Assembly: GCA_021811615.1 (NCBI GenBank)
Contig: JAJZNW010000055.1
Location: 62,001-126,000 of the forward strand
From: Bacteroidota bacterium
GTDB taxonomy: Bacteria > Bacteroidota > Ignavibacteria > Kryptoniales > JAKASW01
Direction of reading: 5' to 3'
Length of the DNA: 64,000 nucleotides
The position numbers were made by a program, and so were the translations under genes. Below are positions 25,581-35,461 of this stretch, piece by piece. How positions within the stretch are numbered: the stretch's first letter is position 1; each line of letters begins with the position of its first letter. The notes under the pieces are model-generated. The model did no database searches. It had not been told where the DNA came from and worked only from the letters and a program-made list of their open reading frames with translations.

Positions 25581-27848
25581 TCAGTTTCGGTTTATCCGGC
25601 CGGAAGCGCCTCCCTTTGCGCCGTCGGATGGGAGGAGAATTCTAACGACGGTTCCCCCATTAGCATTGGGAGCGACGGAGAATGAGCCTCCGATCGCTTC
25701 CGCACGTTCGCGCATCCCGAAAATTCCCACCGACTCGTGGCTCGACAGCTGCGCTTCGTCTATCCCTTTCCCGTTGTCCTGGATCTCGAACGAAAGAAAG
25801 CCATTCGCGCGGGATGCGCAAATGCGCACCCGTGTTGCTTTCGAATGCCTCACCACGTTCGTAAGGGACTCCTGCACTATCCGGTAAAGCGCGATGGATT
25901 GTTCCTGCCCGAGTTTAACGTTGCCGAGTTTCACATCGACGGTGCACGCAATTCCAGACCTTTTCTCGAAAGACCTGCCGAGATCCGATATGGCGGCCTC
26001 AAATCCGAGATGGTCCAGGATCCCGGGTCTCAAGTCTGCCGCAATCTTTCTGACTGTGTCAATCGCACTATCGATCAGGCGGATCGAAGAGCCCAGCCGC
26101 CGCGCCATTTCGATCTGCGACTCCAGTCTGCCGGTTGAGACCCCTTCCTGCAAGATGCTCAAGTCCATCTTCAGAGCCGTGAGCATTTGGCCAAGCTCAT
26201 CGTGGATCTCGAGCGCAATCTTTTTCTTTTCCTGCTCGCGTACCGATTCGAGTCTTCGCGTCATATTCAGCACTTTCTCGCGTGACCGTTCCACTTCCCT
26301 CTCCGCCCGCATCCTGTCTGTTATGTCGTCGATGACCACTATCACGCTTCCAGTGCGGCCATCGGAATCTACCACCGGTGCGTACGCGATGCTTGCTTCC
26401 ATGATAGAACCATCCTTCTTGCGCCTTACCGAACGATATCCTGCGACCGATTCGCCTTTGAAGCCGCGCCTGATTCCGTCGAGGTAATCCTTCAGTCCGG
26501 GGGGAGGAACCGCGGGGAATATCTTCCCCATCACCTCTTCCTTTTTCCATCCGAACATTTCTTCGGCTCCCCTGTTCCAGCTCATTACCCGGCCCCGGTC
26601 GTCGACAGTAAGGATAGCGAGAGGAGCCGAATTCAGGACGGCCTCAAGCTTCATATTGGTGGAGCGCAGCAGCGCTTCGTCCATTTTCAGTTGCGTAATA
26701 TCCGTAACTACTCCTCCAATCGCGTAGATCGACCTTCTTTCGTCGGTGAGCGGGTACTTCACGACAAGACTCGTATGCTGTCCGTCCCTGTAACGGGCAG
26801 TCTCTTCAAAGACCAATGGGACCCTCGCGTCGATCACCTTCCTGTCGTTTTGTTCGAATTCTTTTGCCTGGACTGGAGGAAATATCTCCCTGTCAGTTTT
26901 CCCGAGTATATCGGTCGCCTTCATACCGAACGATCTTTCGAATTGCCCGTTGACACGGATATACCTTCCGGAAGTATCTTTGAGGAACATGACCGCATGA
27001 CTCCGGTCGAACACCGCCTGGAGCTGGCGGACCTCCTTTATGAGCCGGTCTGTGGTATGTTTTTCATCGGTGAGGTCTCCTGTAATTTTTGAGAATCCCA
27101 CAAGCTTTCCGCTGCCGTCCCGCATCGCAGTGAGAAGGGTCCCCGCCCAGAAACACGATCCGTCTTTGCGAACCCGCCATCCTTCATTTTCCACCTGACC
27201 TTCCTTTTCAGCTTTCTTCAGGAGAGCCTGCGGGATTCCCTTTGCGGTCGCCTCCGGAAGGAAAAATATGGAATAGTGTTTCCCGAGGATGTCATTCCTT
27301 CGGTATCCCTTCAGTCGCTGTGCTCCGGCGTTCCAGCTCGTGATGTTCCCAGCCGTATCCATGGTGTACATGGCATACTCCTTAACACCTTGGACGAAAA
27401 GGCGGAACAGCTCTTCGCTCGCACGCAGAGATTCCTCGGACTTGACCTTTTCCGTGATGTCGCGTGCCAGTACCTGACGCGATTCCGGGTCGTTCCTTGA
27501 AGCGGGGGCAGAAGATATTTCGAGATAAATGACGGTGCTATCGGGACGCATAAATCTGAACCTGTATCCGTGCCTGTTTTTCTTCTTGGAATACAGATCG
27601 TTAACCATGTCGGCAACCATTGGCCTGTCATCGGGGTGAAGGAATTGGCTTATCGGCCGCCCAATCACGTCTGCAGCTTTCGTATAGCCGAGCATCCTTA
27701 TGCCCGCCGGATTCATATAGGTTATCTTACCCTTCGTGTGGATCGCGATCATATCAGGCGACATGTGAATAAGCTGACGGTATCGGTCGATCTCCCGCAA
27801 TGGCGCCCCACTCTTTCGATGTCCGTCCTTCCTCCTCTTGTTCGGCAC
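25581..27848 (-). CDS. PAS-rich sensor histidine kinase, NarX/DesK-type (HisKA_3)
   Basis: Cytoplasmic kinase of about 755 aa, first gene of the signalling cluster. Four PAS domains are seen (about 25-145, 145-265, 270-395, 395-510), with typical segments such as SPDMIAIHTKGKITYMNPAG and APLAILTVDDRGRVMSWNRG. The HisKA_3 dimerisation box follows, EKKKIALEIHDELGQMLTAL with its phospho-His. The ATPase domain has QESLTNVVRHSKATRV, DNGKGIDE and VGIFGMRERAEAIGG, as in LiaS/NarX kinases. No membrane segment is present. A GTG at 27848 lies seven bases after GGAGG and is preferred to the GTG two codons earlier. It pairs with the NarL-type regulator immediately downstream. Confidence 0.9.
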   Translation of the reverse strand: MPNKRRKDGHRKSGAPLREIDRYRQLIHMSPDMIAIHTKGKITYMNPAGIRMLGYTKAADVIGRPISQFLHPDDRPMVADMVNDLYSKKKNRHGYRFRFMRPDSTVIYLEISSAPASRNDPESRQVLARDITEKVKSEESLRASEELFRLFVQGVKEYAMYTMDTAGNITSWNAGAQRLKGYRRNDILGKHYSIFFLPEATAKGIPQALLKKAEKEGQVENEGWRVRKDGSCFWAGTLLTAMRDGSGKLVGFSKITGDLTDEKHTTDRLIKEVRQLQAVFDRSHAVMFLKDTSGRYIRVNGQFERSFGMKATDILGKTDREIFPPVQAKEFEQNDRKVIDARVPLVFEETARYRDGQHTSLVVKYPLTDERRSIYAIGGVVTDITQLKMDEALLRSTNMKLEAVLNSAPLAILTVDDRGRVMSWNRGAEEMFGWKKEEVMGKIFPAVPPPGLKDYLDGIRRGFKGESVAGYRSVRRKKDGSIMEASIAYAPVVDSDGRTGSVIVVIDDITDRMRAEREVERSREKVLNMTRRLESVREQEKKKIALEIHDELGQMLTALKMDLSILQEGVSTGRLESQIEMARRLGSSIRLIDSAIDTVRKIAADLRPGILDHLGFEAAISDLGRSFEKRSGIACTVDVKLGNVKLGQEQSIALYRIVQESLTNVVRHSKATRVRICASRANGFLSFEIQDNGKGIDEAQLSSHESVGIFGMRERAEAIGGSFSVAPNANGGTVVRILLPSDGAKGGASGRINRN

Positions 27849-28273
27849 AATCACTCCTCCTTTATCGACAATCTGAATAGGGATGCAGGACTACGCGAGG
27901 TAAATATATGACTTGCACTCCCTCTCGGTCTTCGTAGTCTCTTCTATATCAACACAGATGTGCCTCAACGAGTTTACTAAAGCCGGAAAAAGGGTTCAAG
28001 CTCGGCAGCATCCCACGGCCTCTCGTCCGGTTGGAACAGATTTCGATAACCTCTCAGCGGGAATCAGTAAACCGGCAGACATCGATTGAAACAGATGCCC
28101 GCCAATTGCGCAATACCCGGAAGGGTTTCGCAAATCCGGCAAGATTCCAAATTGAAGAGCGGCTCCCCTTAGCCTGACCACAGAACCATCCGGCTACGGA
28201 AAAGCCATCCCCACATTGCCACCGTCCACGAGAGTCGGTTCTTACGTCGCACCAAATACCGATAGGGATAGCT
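27849..28273. other. intergenic, no recognised gene
   Basis: About 425 bases between the signalling cluster and the radical SAM genes (both minus strand). It must contain the promoter of the cluster. A 61-codon frame at 27996-28181 (minus) has no good ribosome site and no recognised product. No tRNA, terminator with T tail or conserved palindrome was seen. Confidence 0.5.
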
Positions 28274-29452
28274 TCAGCGAGAAGGCAAACGTTGTTCTCT
28301 TCTCTCGAATCTCGAAGCGTATTTAACGAGATGGCTCATCGCATCTAAGTGAGTTTCGCCCGCGTGATGTCTTTCTACCACTTCCATCACTTCGCGAGGT
28401 CTGGCGATGACGAGGCATTCGCGATGATCCACCGGATGCAGCTTCCTGATATCTTCGAAATATGGCGAGGCGTATATGTCCTTCAAGCGCGAAGTGAGTA
28501 TGCTGTCCTTGAAGAACTGGATGCCGTTGCAAGGCTCCACTTCACCGCTGGATGTAATGTGAAGCGTATGGCCGGCACCGCATCCTGAATTCAGGAATGT
28601 CCCATCGCTGTAACCTTCCTTCAGAACCAGCAGCGACCTGTCTGCCAGCATCTCATCTAGCTTTTTGTAATACACGGCAACATCCTTCTCGCTGCAAACC
28701 AGGTCATAGGCGGGATCGGTCCCGACAGGTACATAAGGAAGGAAGGCCCCGAAGAGGCATCCGCATTCGATCATGAAGTCGAGATATCTCGCCGAGACGA
28801 CTTCATCCAAATTCCCCTTGTGCACCGTGGTCGAGAATCCGAATGCGACACCGCCGGCCTTCATCAGCTTCATCGATCCGACGATTTTGCGGAAGACGCC
28901 GCGTCCGCGGAATTTGTCATTCAGCTCTTCAAATCCGTCGACACTGAAGGCGGTTATCACATGGGGGAGTTCACTCAGTTTCGCTACAACCTCTGCGGTA
29001 ACCAGTGTCCCGTTTGTGGCGATGTAGAAACCGATCTTCCTATGCGCGCGGAAGAGGTCGAAAATCTTCGGAAACAGGAACGGTTCGCCCCCCAATATGC
29101 CGACAGACGGGATGCCGATCTCCTCGGCCTGTTCCACTATGCTCTGAATCGTCTCGAATCTCATGTCTTCCCGGTCGGTGTAACTTCCTGCGAAGCAGCC
29201 GAGGCACTTCAGGTTACATCTCATCGTGGGCGATATCTTGATCGTCAAGGGCGTAAGCGTGCCTGCGGGCAATCGAACATGTTTCCTTCTTACGCCCATA
29301 TGAGACAGTACCCATGTACGATAAAAGGCCCTCCTGTATTTGCCCGGAAGCTGAGCGGAGAGACGCTTTTGCACCATCAACAAGTTCCTGTTCTTCCCGA
29401 TCCATCCGTGAAGGGCGGTCCTGTTAAGTATTTCACTGAACGGATTCTTCAT
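28274..29452 (-). CDS. radical SAM protein with SPASM-like C-terminus (second of tandem pair)
   Basis: Radical S-adenosylmethionine enzyme of 392 aa. The cluster-binding Cys are C79, C83 and C86 in MRCNLKCLGC. They are followed by SAM-binding GILGGEPFLFP and by IATNGTL. The C-terminal part has further Cys in LNSGCGAGH and VEPCNGIQFF plus a later Cys (DHRECLV), a SPASM/Twitch-like set that could bind an auxiliary cluster. About 55 basic residues precede the core and may form a small helical domain. It overlaps its paralogue by four bases (ATGA). The substrate is unknown: no precursor peptide, quinone or cofactor gene is recognisable next to it. Peptide modification, anaerobic sulfatase maturation or cofactor synthesis are all possible; sulfatase maturation is less likely because no sulfatase is nearby. 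Confidence 0.85.
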   Translation of the reverse strand: MKNPFSEILNRTALHGWIGKNRNLLMVQKRLSAQLPGKYRRAFYRTWVLSHMGVRRKHVRLPAGTLTPLTIKISPTMRCNLKCLGCFAGSYTDREDMRFETIQSIVEQAEEIGIPSVGILGGEPFLFPKIFDLFRAHRKIGFYIATNGTLVTAEVVAKLSELPHVITAFSVDGFEELNDKFRGRGVFRKIVGSMKLMKAGGVAFGFSTTVHKGNLDEVVSARYLDFMIECGCLFGAFLPYVPVGTDPAYDLVCSEKDVAVYYKKLDEMLADRSLLVLKEGYSDGTFLNSGCGAGHTLHITSSGEVEPCNGIQFFKDSILTSRLKDIYASPYFEDIRKLHPVDHRECLVIARPREVMEVVERHHAGETHLDAMSHLVKYASRFERREQRLPSR

Positions 29453-30657
29453 GACATTTTCTCCTCAAGTGATTCTCTTGCGGACTTTTTCGAGGGAATA
29501 TCCGGGTAACAGGCCGCGTACTTTCGGTAAGTCGGAAACGAACGCGGGTAGCTTCCCCTGGCATTATTCTCTTCGACGATTCGCAATACTTCCTTAGGCT
29601 GGAAGATTGAAATGCACCGGCCGTTATATCGGCGGACACAGGTGTAAATGTCGTTGTAAAATGGAGAGGTGAAAACCCTTTTCAGTCCCGAACGAAATAC
29701 GTTCTCGGTATAAAACTGTATGCCGTTACATGGCTCCACATTCCCCTCCGGAGTGATGTTGACGGTTACACCGGCGCGGCATCCTTTCTCCGCTACGTAA
29801 TGATCTGAATTACCGCGCGCGGTGTACCCCTCCTTAATGAGCAACATCGTATAATTTTGCGATAGCGCGTCGAGTCTCGAAAAGGCTTCGGATATCTCGT
29901 TCTCATCGAGCCTCAACTCATAACGTGCACTGTCTCCGGCAGGACCGTAGGGGAAGAACAGGCCGAACTTACAGCCTGCTTCGGTCATGGCATCCAGAAA
30001 GCAGGTCGATACGACTCGCTTTACATTCTTCTTATGAAGCAAGGCTGAGAATCCGAACAGGACTCGCGCCTCCTTCAATGCAGACATTGATTCCATTATC
30101 TGGGAGTAGACGCCGCTCCCCCTCCAGCTATCGGTCTCCTCCTCAAATCCCTCGAGGCTGAAGTAGGTCACCAGGTTTCCGCACCTTTTCAACGCCTCGA
30201 TCGTCTCCCCGCCGAGTGTCGTGCCGTTCGTGGATATCCGGAAGGCTATATCCTTGTTTTCCTCGACAACGCGGAACAGATCCTTCCTCGCAAACGGCTC
30301 CCCGCCGAGAAGTCCAACAAGATAAATCCCCAGCTCCCGCGCCTGCCCTACAATAAGCCTGACCTGTTCGGTCGTCATATCGACGCTTCGGCTGTAGCTC
30401 AATGCGTAGCAGCCGAGACAATTCAGGTTACACTTCTCAGTCGGTGTGATGTCGATAAGGGCCGGAAGCGTGCAGCCGAGTTTCTTCTCGAGACGACGTC
30501 TCTTCCTGGAGCCGGCCAGAAGGTTGTTGATGACCCATGATTTCTCAAACTCCTTTCTCCGCTGTTTCGGAAGGTAGTCACGAATTTCCGAATAGAGTTC
30601 GAAGATCCTCGCGTCGGAGAAGAATCTGCCGGCCTCCTTTACTGTGCCCGTAAACAT
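29449..30657 (-). CDS. radical SAM protein with SPASM-like C-terminus (first of tandem pair)
   Basis: Radical SAM enzyme of 402 aa, paralogous along the whole length to the next gene. The iron-sulfur Cys are C76, C80 and C83 in EKCNLNCLGC. GLLGGEPFARKDLF and RISTNGTTLGG follow, and the C-terminal Cys lie in EKGCRAGV, VEPCNGIQFY, YTCVRRYNGRC and YAACYP, so it has more Cys than its partner. GAGGGCAAGG stands before the ATG. The two proteins share the basic N-terminal extension and the ECGCLFGAFLPY/EAGCKFGLFFPY segment, showing tandem duplication. Coupled translation suggests they act together, perhaps as a heteromer or on consecutive steps. Confidence 0.85.
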   Translation of the reverse strand: MFTGTVKEAGRFFSDARIFELYSEIRDYLPKQRRKEFEKSWVINNLLAGSRKRRRLEKKLGCTLPALIDITPTEKCNLNCLGCYALSYSRSVDMTTEQVRLIVGQARELGIYLVGLLGGEPFARKDLFRVVEENKDIAFRISTNGTTLGGETIEALKRCGNLVTYFSLEGFEEETDSWRGSGVYSQIMESMSALKEARVLFGFSALLHKKNVKRVVSTCFLDAMTEAGCKFGLFFPYGPAGDSARYELRLDENEISEAFSRLDALSQNYTMLLIKEGYTARGNSDHYVAEKGCRAGVTVNITPEGNVEPCNGIQFYTENVFRSGLKRVFTSPFYNDIYTCVRRYNGRCISIFQPKEVLRIVEENNARGSYPRSFPTYRKYAACYPDIPSKKSARESLEEKMS

Positions 30658-30734
30658 CCTTGCCCTCTTTTGAATTAAGATGCATGCTTATGTATTTATT
30701 CCATGATGACAAATGCTACTTGCGTAAAGGCCGG

Positions 30735-31373
30735 TTAGTGAATTGTTGCTTCCAACGTGACGAAAGCAGTAAATCTTTTTTCCGTGGGACCGACCACGTC
30801 ATAATCTTCCCTGACACCGAGGCTGAGGCCGGCCTCCCAGCGCCTCTCGCGTTTGTCCGGCGAGCCGAATATCCTGAGACATGAAACGCCGGCGTAAGGC
30901 GCAAACCTGAACCATTGAAGCCCCCTCATTTCAAACAGCGCGGTATCCCAACCGATGAAGGGGGCGAACTGGACCCCGGACTCATCTGATGCGATCTTGT
31001 CCAATATGTTGAAACTTAACCTTCCATTCGAAAGTGCAGGAATGACGAGCAGGACAATACCTGGAAGCGTCAGACCGGATGAATCGGCCTGTATCTCGAA
31101 GTCTCCTGCTGTCAGATACTCTATGCCGATTATGCCTGCCATATACATCGACCAGAGTGAAAGATTTGATTTTCCGCCGTTGTGGATATCGTCAAGGACT
31201 ACGGGAACTCCCATCGACCACCTGTAAGCCACTCTTCCCGCCTGGAATTCCATATAAGCGCCAGGTGTGATCTCGCGCGGCTGGAAGGAGACGAATCCCC
31301 CAAACTGCTGAGCGCCCGCCGAAGAGCTGATCAGCAACATAACCGAAAAAGCCGTGTGTATTCTCTTCCTCAC
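30735..31373 (-). CDS. exported protein of unknown function, possible outer-membrane barrel
   Basis: Not recognised. 212 aa with a signal peptide (TAFSVMLLISSSAGAQ, cleavage after about residue 21). The mature part is rich in alternating hydrophobic and aromatic residues (GAYMEFQAGRVAYRWSMGVP, FAPFIGWDTALFEMRGLQWF, RFAPYAGVSCLRIFG, RWEAGLSLGV) and ends FTAFVTLEATIH. This fits a small outer-membrane beta-barrel of eight to ten strands. The start is a GTG. It lies 77 bases upstream of the radical SAM pair on the same strand, so it could be co-transcribed with it, but no functional link is evident. Confidence 0.6.
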   Translation of the reverse strand: MRKRIHTAFSVMLLISSSAGAQQFGGFVSFQPREITPGAYMEFQAGRVAYRWSMGVPVVLDDIHNGGKSNLSLWSMYMAGIIGIEYLTAGDFEIQADSSGLTLPGIVLLVIPALSNGRLSFNILDKIASDESGVQFAPFIGWDTALFEMRGLQWFRFAPYAGVSCLRIFGSPDKRERRWEAGLSLGVREDYDVVGPTEKRFTAFVTLEATIH

Positions 31374-31831
31374 TTAGATCTTCAAATAAGTTTGCTCTTG
31401 TCCATCACTTCGAATCAAGTTGCCAGACGCTTGGGCCCCGGATGTCACAAAAATGTTTGGAGGATGTAATATTATGTCAACTCCGATCAGACTCGCCGTC
31501 GTGCCGGGAGAACGCAGAGCGGTCGTGGCGCCTCCTCTGCCAGCAATTACTTAGGACAACAGCGCATAAGACGGCTTTGGCATGCGTCCTGACAGATTCG
31601 CAAAGCTGCTTTCTAAATCAGGAGAAGTGGTTGGTGACTATTGGGTGGGCTTTGAGAAAAGAAAATGGGAGAACGGGGTTGGTTCGGAACAATCCGGTGG
31701 GTATCGTAGACTGAGGAAGGATGAATCGATGCTGATTGGGCGAAGATGGGTAGGCAATACGGAGTGCGGTTGGAAAGTAAAAATGGCGATCGTCGTGGTG
31801 GACTCGAAGAGAAAAGGGAGCCGTATGACGA
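31374..31831. other. intergenic of unusual composition between galM and exported-protein gene
   Basis: About 460 bases. The part from about 31600 to 31830 is strikingly purine-rich on the plus strand (runs such as gagaaaagaaaatgggagaacggggttgg) and differs from the surrounding genes. Overlapping frames on both strands are open here, as expected from the skew, and none has a recognisable product. At 31474-31554 a 26-codon frame (MSTPIRLAVVPGERRAVVAP then PLPAIT) follows a GGAGG with ten-base spacing; it may be a micro-ORF or chance. Confidence 0.5.
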
Positions 31832-32884
31832 TCAGCGGATGGAGAACTTGTATATCGTGGTGGAGCGGTAGGTATGCCCCGGGAGAAGGGACGTAGAGGG
31901 GAAATCGGGTTTGTTCGGGGAGTCTGGATAATGCTGTGTCTCGAGAGCGAGGGCACTTCTGTACCCGTATGCGACACCGCCTTTACCTTTTTCTGAGCCG
32001 GTCAGGAAGTTGCCCGTATAGAATTGCATCCCGGGCTCGTCGGTAAAAACAGTCATCGACCTTCCGCTCGTCGGATCGTAAAGCTCTGCCACTTTACGGA
32101 CATGGTTGTTCTGGCTGTTCAGGACCCAGTTCATATCGTAGCCCCTGCAGATCTTCAGCTGTTCGTGCGCCTCGTCAATGCGAAGCCCGATAGGTGTCGG
32201 TATTCTGAAATCCATCGGAGTGCCTGCAACATTCTCGATGACACCTGTGGGGATCTGGGTGCTGTCAACCGGAGTATAGTGATCTGCGTCGATCATCAGC
32301 TCTTCACCGAGTATCGACATCTCGGGGTTTCCGGTCAGGTTGAAGTAGCCGTGGAAAGTCATATTAATTACGGTAAGCTTGTCGGTGGTCGCCGACAGAC
32401 GAATCGCAAGGGCATTGTCGGTGGTCAAAGTGAAGACCACATTTGCCGTAACGGTACCGGGGAAGCCCTGCTCACCGTCCTCGCTCACGTAAGAAAGTTT
32501 CAAAGACTCTCCTTCGGCCGCGTTCATAGGCTCGGCGGTCCAAAGCCTTGTGTGGAAACCCGCCGGCCCTCCGTGAAGGGTATTTGCCCCGTCATTCACA
32601 GGCAAATGATAACGCACTCCATCAAGTGTGAATCGGCCCCTATCGATTCGGTTTGCAAACCTTCCGATCATCGCTCCAAAAAAACTGGAGCCCTTCAGAT
32701 AGCCGTCGACAGAGTCATAGCCGAAAGTCACATCGTCAAATTTCCCGTCCCTGTCGGGAACCAGTATGGAGACGACGCTGGCGCCAAAATCTGTTGTCTC
32801 GACAAGCATCCCATTTCCATTCCTGAGTGTATAGAGATGCGCTTCGCGTCCGTCGGGAAGTCTCCCGAATGCATTCCTAACCAT
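31832..32884 (-). CDS. galM: aldose 1-epimerase (galactose mutarotase)
   Basis: Interconverts alpha and beta anomers of galactose so that GalK can use the sugar released by beta-galactosidases. 350 aa, cytoplasmic (no signal peptide). Family landmarks in order are FGASVVSILVPDRDG, IGRFANRIDRGRFTLDG, NTLHGGPAGFH with the first catalytic His, NMTFHGYFNLTG with the second, TPMDFRIP, and ALETQHYPDSPN with the catalytic Glu. The ATG at 32884 directly follows a GTG; AGGGG lies about 13 bases before. It is the last gene of the galactose operon and lies 116 bases after galT. Its 3' end adjoins the purine-rich intergenic segment. Confidence 0.93.
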   Translation of the reverse strand: MVRNAFGRLPDGREAHLYTLRNGNGMLVETTDFGASVVSILVPDRDGKFDDVTFGYDSVDGYLKGSSFFGAMIGRFANRIDRGRFTLDGVRYHLPVNDGANTLHGGPAGFHTRLWTAEPMNAAEGESLKLSYVSEDGEQGFPGTVTANVVFTLTTDNALAIRLSATTDKLTVINMTFHGYFNLTGNPEMSILGEELMIDADHYTPVDSTQIPTGVIENVAGTPMDFRIPTPIGLRIDEAHEQLKICRGYDMNWVLNSQNNHVRKVAELYDPTSGRSMTVFTDEPGMQFYTGNFLTGSEKGKGGVAYGYRSALALETQHYPDSPNKPDFPSTSLLPGHTYRSTTIYKFSIR

Positions 32885-33000
32885 CACACGATTGCCCCTA
32901 CCCGCTAATCTCCCTGTGCTTCAGTGTAATGCTTCCACGGACGGAATCCGATAAGGAGATGGAACAGATGCTGGCCGGATGCAGGCGCCATTGTTTCTCA

Positions 33001-34041
<1,041 letters not shown>

Positions 34042-34104
34042 TGGCAATTCAAATATGAAAAAAATTATCAGAAAGCACCGCCATAGATAGAGCGGCTGAG
34101 GTTA

Positions 34105-35280
34105 TCAATCGGGGACCAAATCGGTTCCCGGCATAAGACTGCATTCATAAAGCTGCGGTATTTTGCCGGTGTCTCTCTCGTAAGACTTCCTTATTTTCGA
34201 CTTGAACTCTTCGGCAGAGTCGCGTTCCACCAGGTTCAAAGTGCATCCACCGAACCCCCCGCCCATCATTCTTGCGCCGAGGACTCCATCGATTTTCGTT
34301 GCCGCATCGACCAGGATATCCAGTTCCCTGCAGCTGACCTGATAACGATCTCTCAAGCCTTCGTGGGAAGCGTAGAGGAGTTCTCCAAATTTGTCGTAAT
34401 CGTTCTGCCTCAGATATTTGCCGGCTAAATTTACGCGCGCATTCTCTTCGACAACGTATTCACATCGGCCGTATATCATATCTCCCAATTCACCTTTATG
34501 TTCACGCAGCATCTCCGGTTCGACATCTCGAAGGCTTCGCACACCGGTGAAATATTTCCTGATAATGCCTGCACCGGTTTCACATTGTTCCCTTCTGAGA
34601 TTGTATTCGGACGAGGCCAGGCTGTGTTTCACTCCCGTGTCACAAAGGACAAACTCCAGGTCCTTCCTTGTAAAAGGGATATGTTCAAACTGAAGGCTCC
34701 GGCAGTCGAGGTGCAGCGCCGACTCACCTTTACTCAGCAGGTTGGCAAACTGGTCCATGATTCCGCAACGAACTCCGACGAACTCATTCTCAGACCGCTG
34801 CGCAATTTTCGCAAGATCTCTTCTTCCGATGCCGAGATCAAATATGCTGTTGAGAGCAAAAGCCAGTCCGGCTTCGACTCCTGCCGACGACGACATCCCC
34901 GCGCCGATCGGGATGTCTCCTGAAAAGACACAATTGAAGCCGCCGATACGATACCCTGCCTCGTTGAGCTGGTGGACTACTCCGATCAGGTAATTTGCCC
35001 ATGCCTTCTTGGATTTGGCTGCTTCCCGGACATTGAATTGTATTTGGTCGTTTAGATCCAGTGAAGTCAGGGAGACGTCGGAGCCGCGGCGCGGTCCGAC
35101 CGCGAGGTAAATCGCGCGGTCTATTGCCGAAGGGAGTACAAATCCTTCGTTGTAGTCAGTATGTTCCCCAATCAGATTGATGCGCCCGGGGGACCTGACT
35201 ATGACCATCCTGTCGTTGCCTCCGTATGTTGATAAATATTTCCCTCGTACTAGGTCGACTATATCCGAACTAGGTTCCAA
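34105..35280 (-). CDS. galK: galactokinase
   Basis: Phosphorylates galactose at C1 with ATP, the entry step of the Leloir pathway. 391 aa, cytoplasmic. The galactokinase signature GRINLIGEHTDYNEGFVLP, the GHMP ATP-binding loop PIGAGMSSSAGVEAG, the catalytic Asp region CGIMDQFANLLSK and the C-terminal ARMMGGGFGGCTLNLV are all intact. The start is a TTG at 35280: GGAG lies about ten bases before it and the only ATG nearby is followed at once by a stop. It lies 181 bases downstream of the GH2 gene, a gap large enough for its own promoter, but the orientation and pathway fit one galactan operon. Confidence 0.95.
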   Translation of the reverse strand: MEPSSDIVDLVRGKYLSTYGGNDRMVIVRSPGRINLIGEHTDYNEGFVLPSAIDRAIYLAVGPRRGSDVSLTSLDLNDQIQFNVREAAKSKKAWANYLIGVVHQLNEAGYRIGGFNCVFSGDIPIGAGMSSSAGVEAGLAFALNSIFDLGIGRRDLAKIAQRSENEFVGVRCGIMDQFANLLSKGESALHLDCRSLQFEHIPFTRKDLEFVLCDTGVKHSLASSEYNLRREQCETGAGIIRKYFTGVRSLRDVEPEMLREHKGELGDMIYGRCEYVVEENARVNLAGKYLRQNDYDKFGELLYASHEGLRDRYQVSCRELDILVDAATKIDGVLGARMMGGGFGGCTLNLVERDSAEEFKSKIRKSYERDTGKIPQLYECSLMPGTDLVPD

Positions 35281-35461
35281 AATTACATGCTCCGATTTGA
35301 ACTATGAGATAAAAGTAAGGTCTCTATTTGATTTGCTATACAGCTCCGTCCCATGATATTTCAGTTCTGCAAATTTCTCGTACTATAGACGATAAACACG
35401 CACCTCCGTTGCGCCCGAACTTACACGGCGGATGGAGACTCGGGGGTGAAATCAAATGTAG

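Noticed and set aside
27849..28273. possible tRNA or small RNA in the gap after the signalling cluster
   Set aside because: No cloverleaf with a TTCGAATCC-type T loop and no terminator could be found.
31618..31977. 119-codon minus-strand frame and 104-codon plus-strand frame near 31.6-31.9 kb
   Set aside because: They overlap each other and galM, their translations are low-complexity reflections of the purine skew, and neither has a ribosome site.
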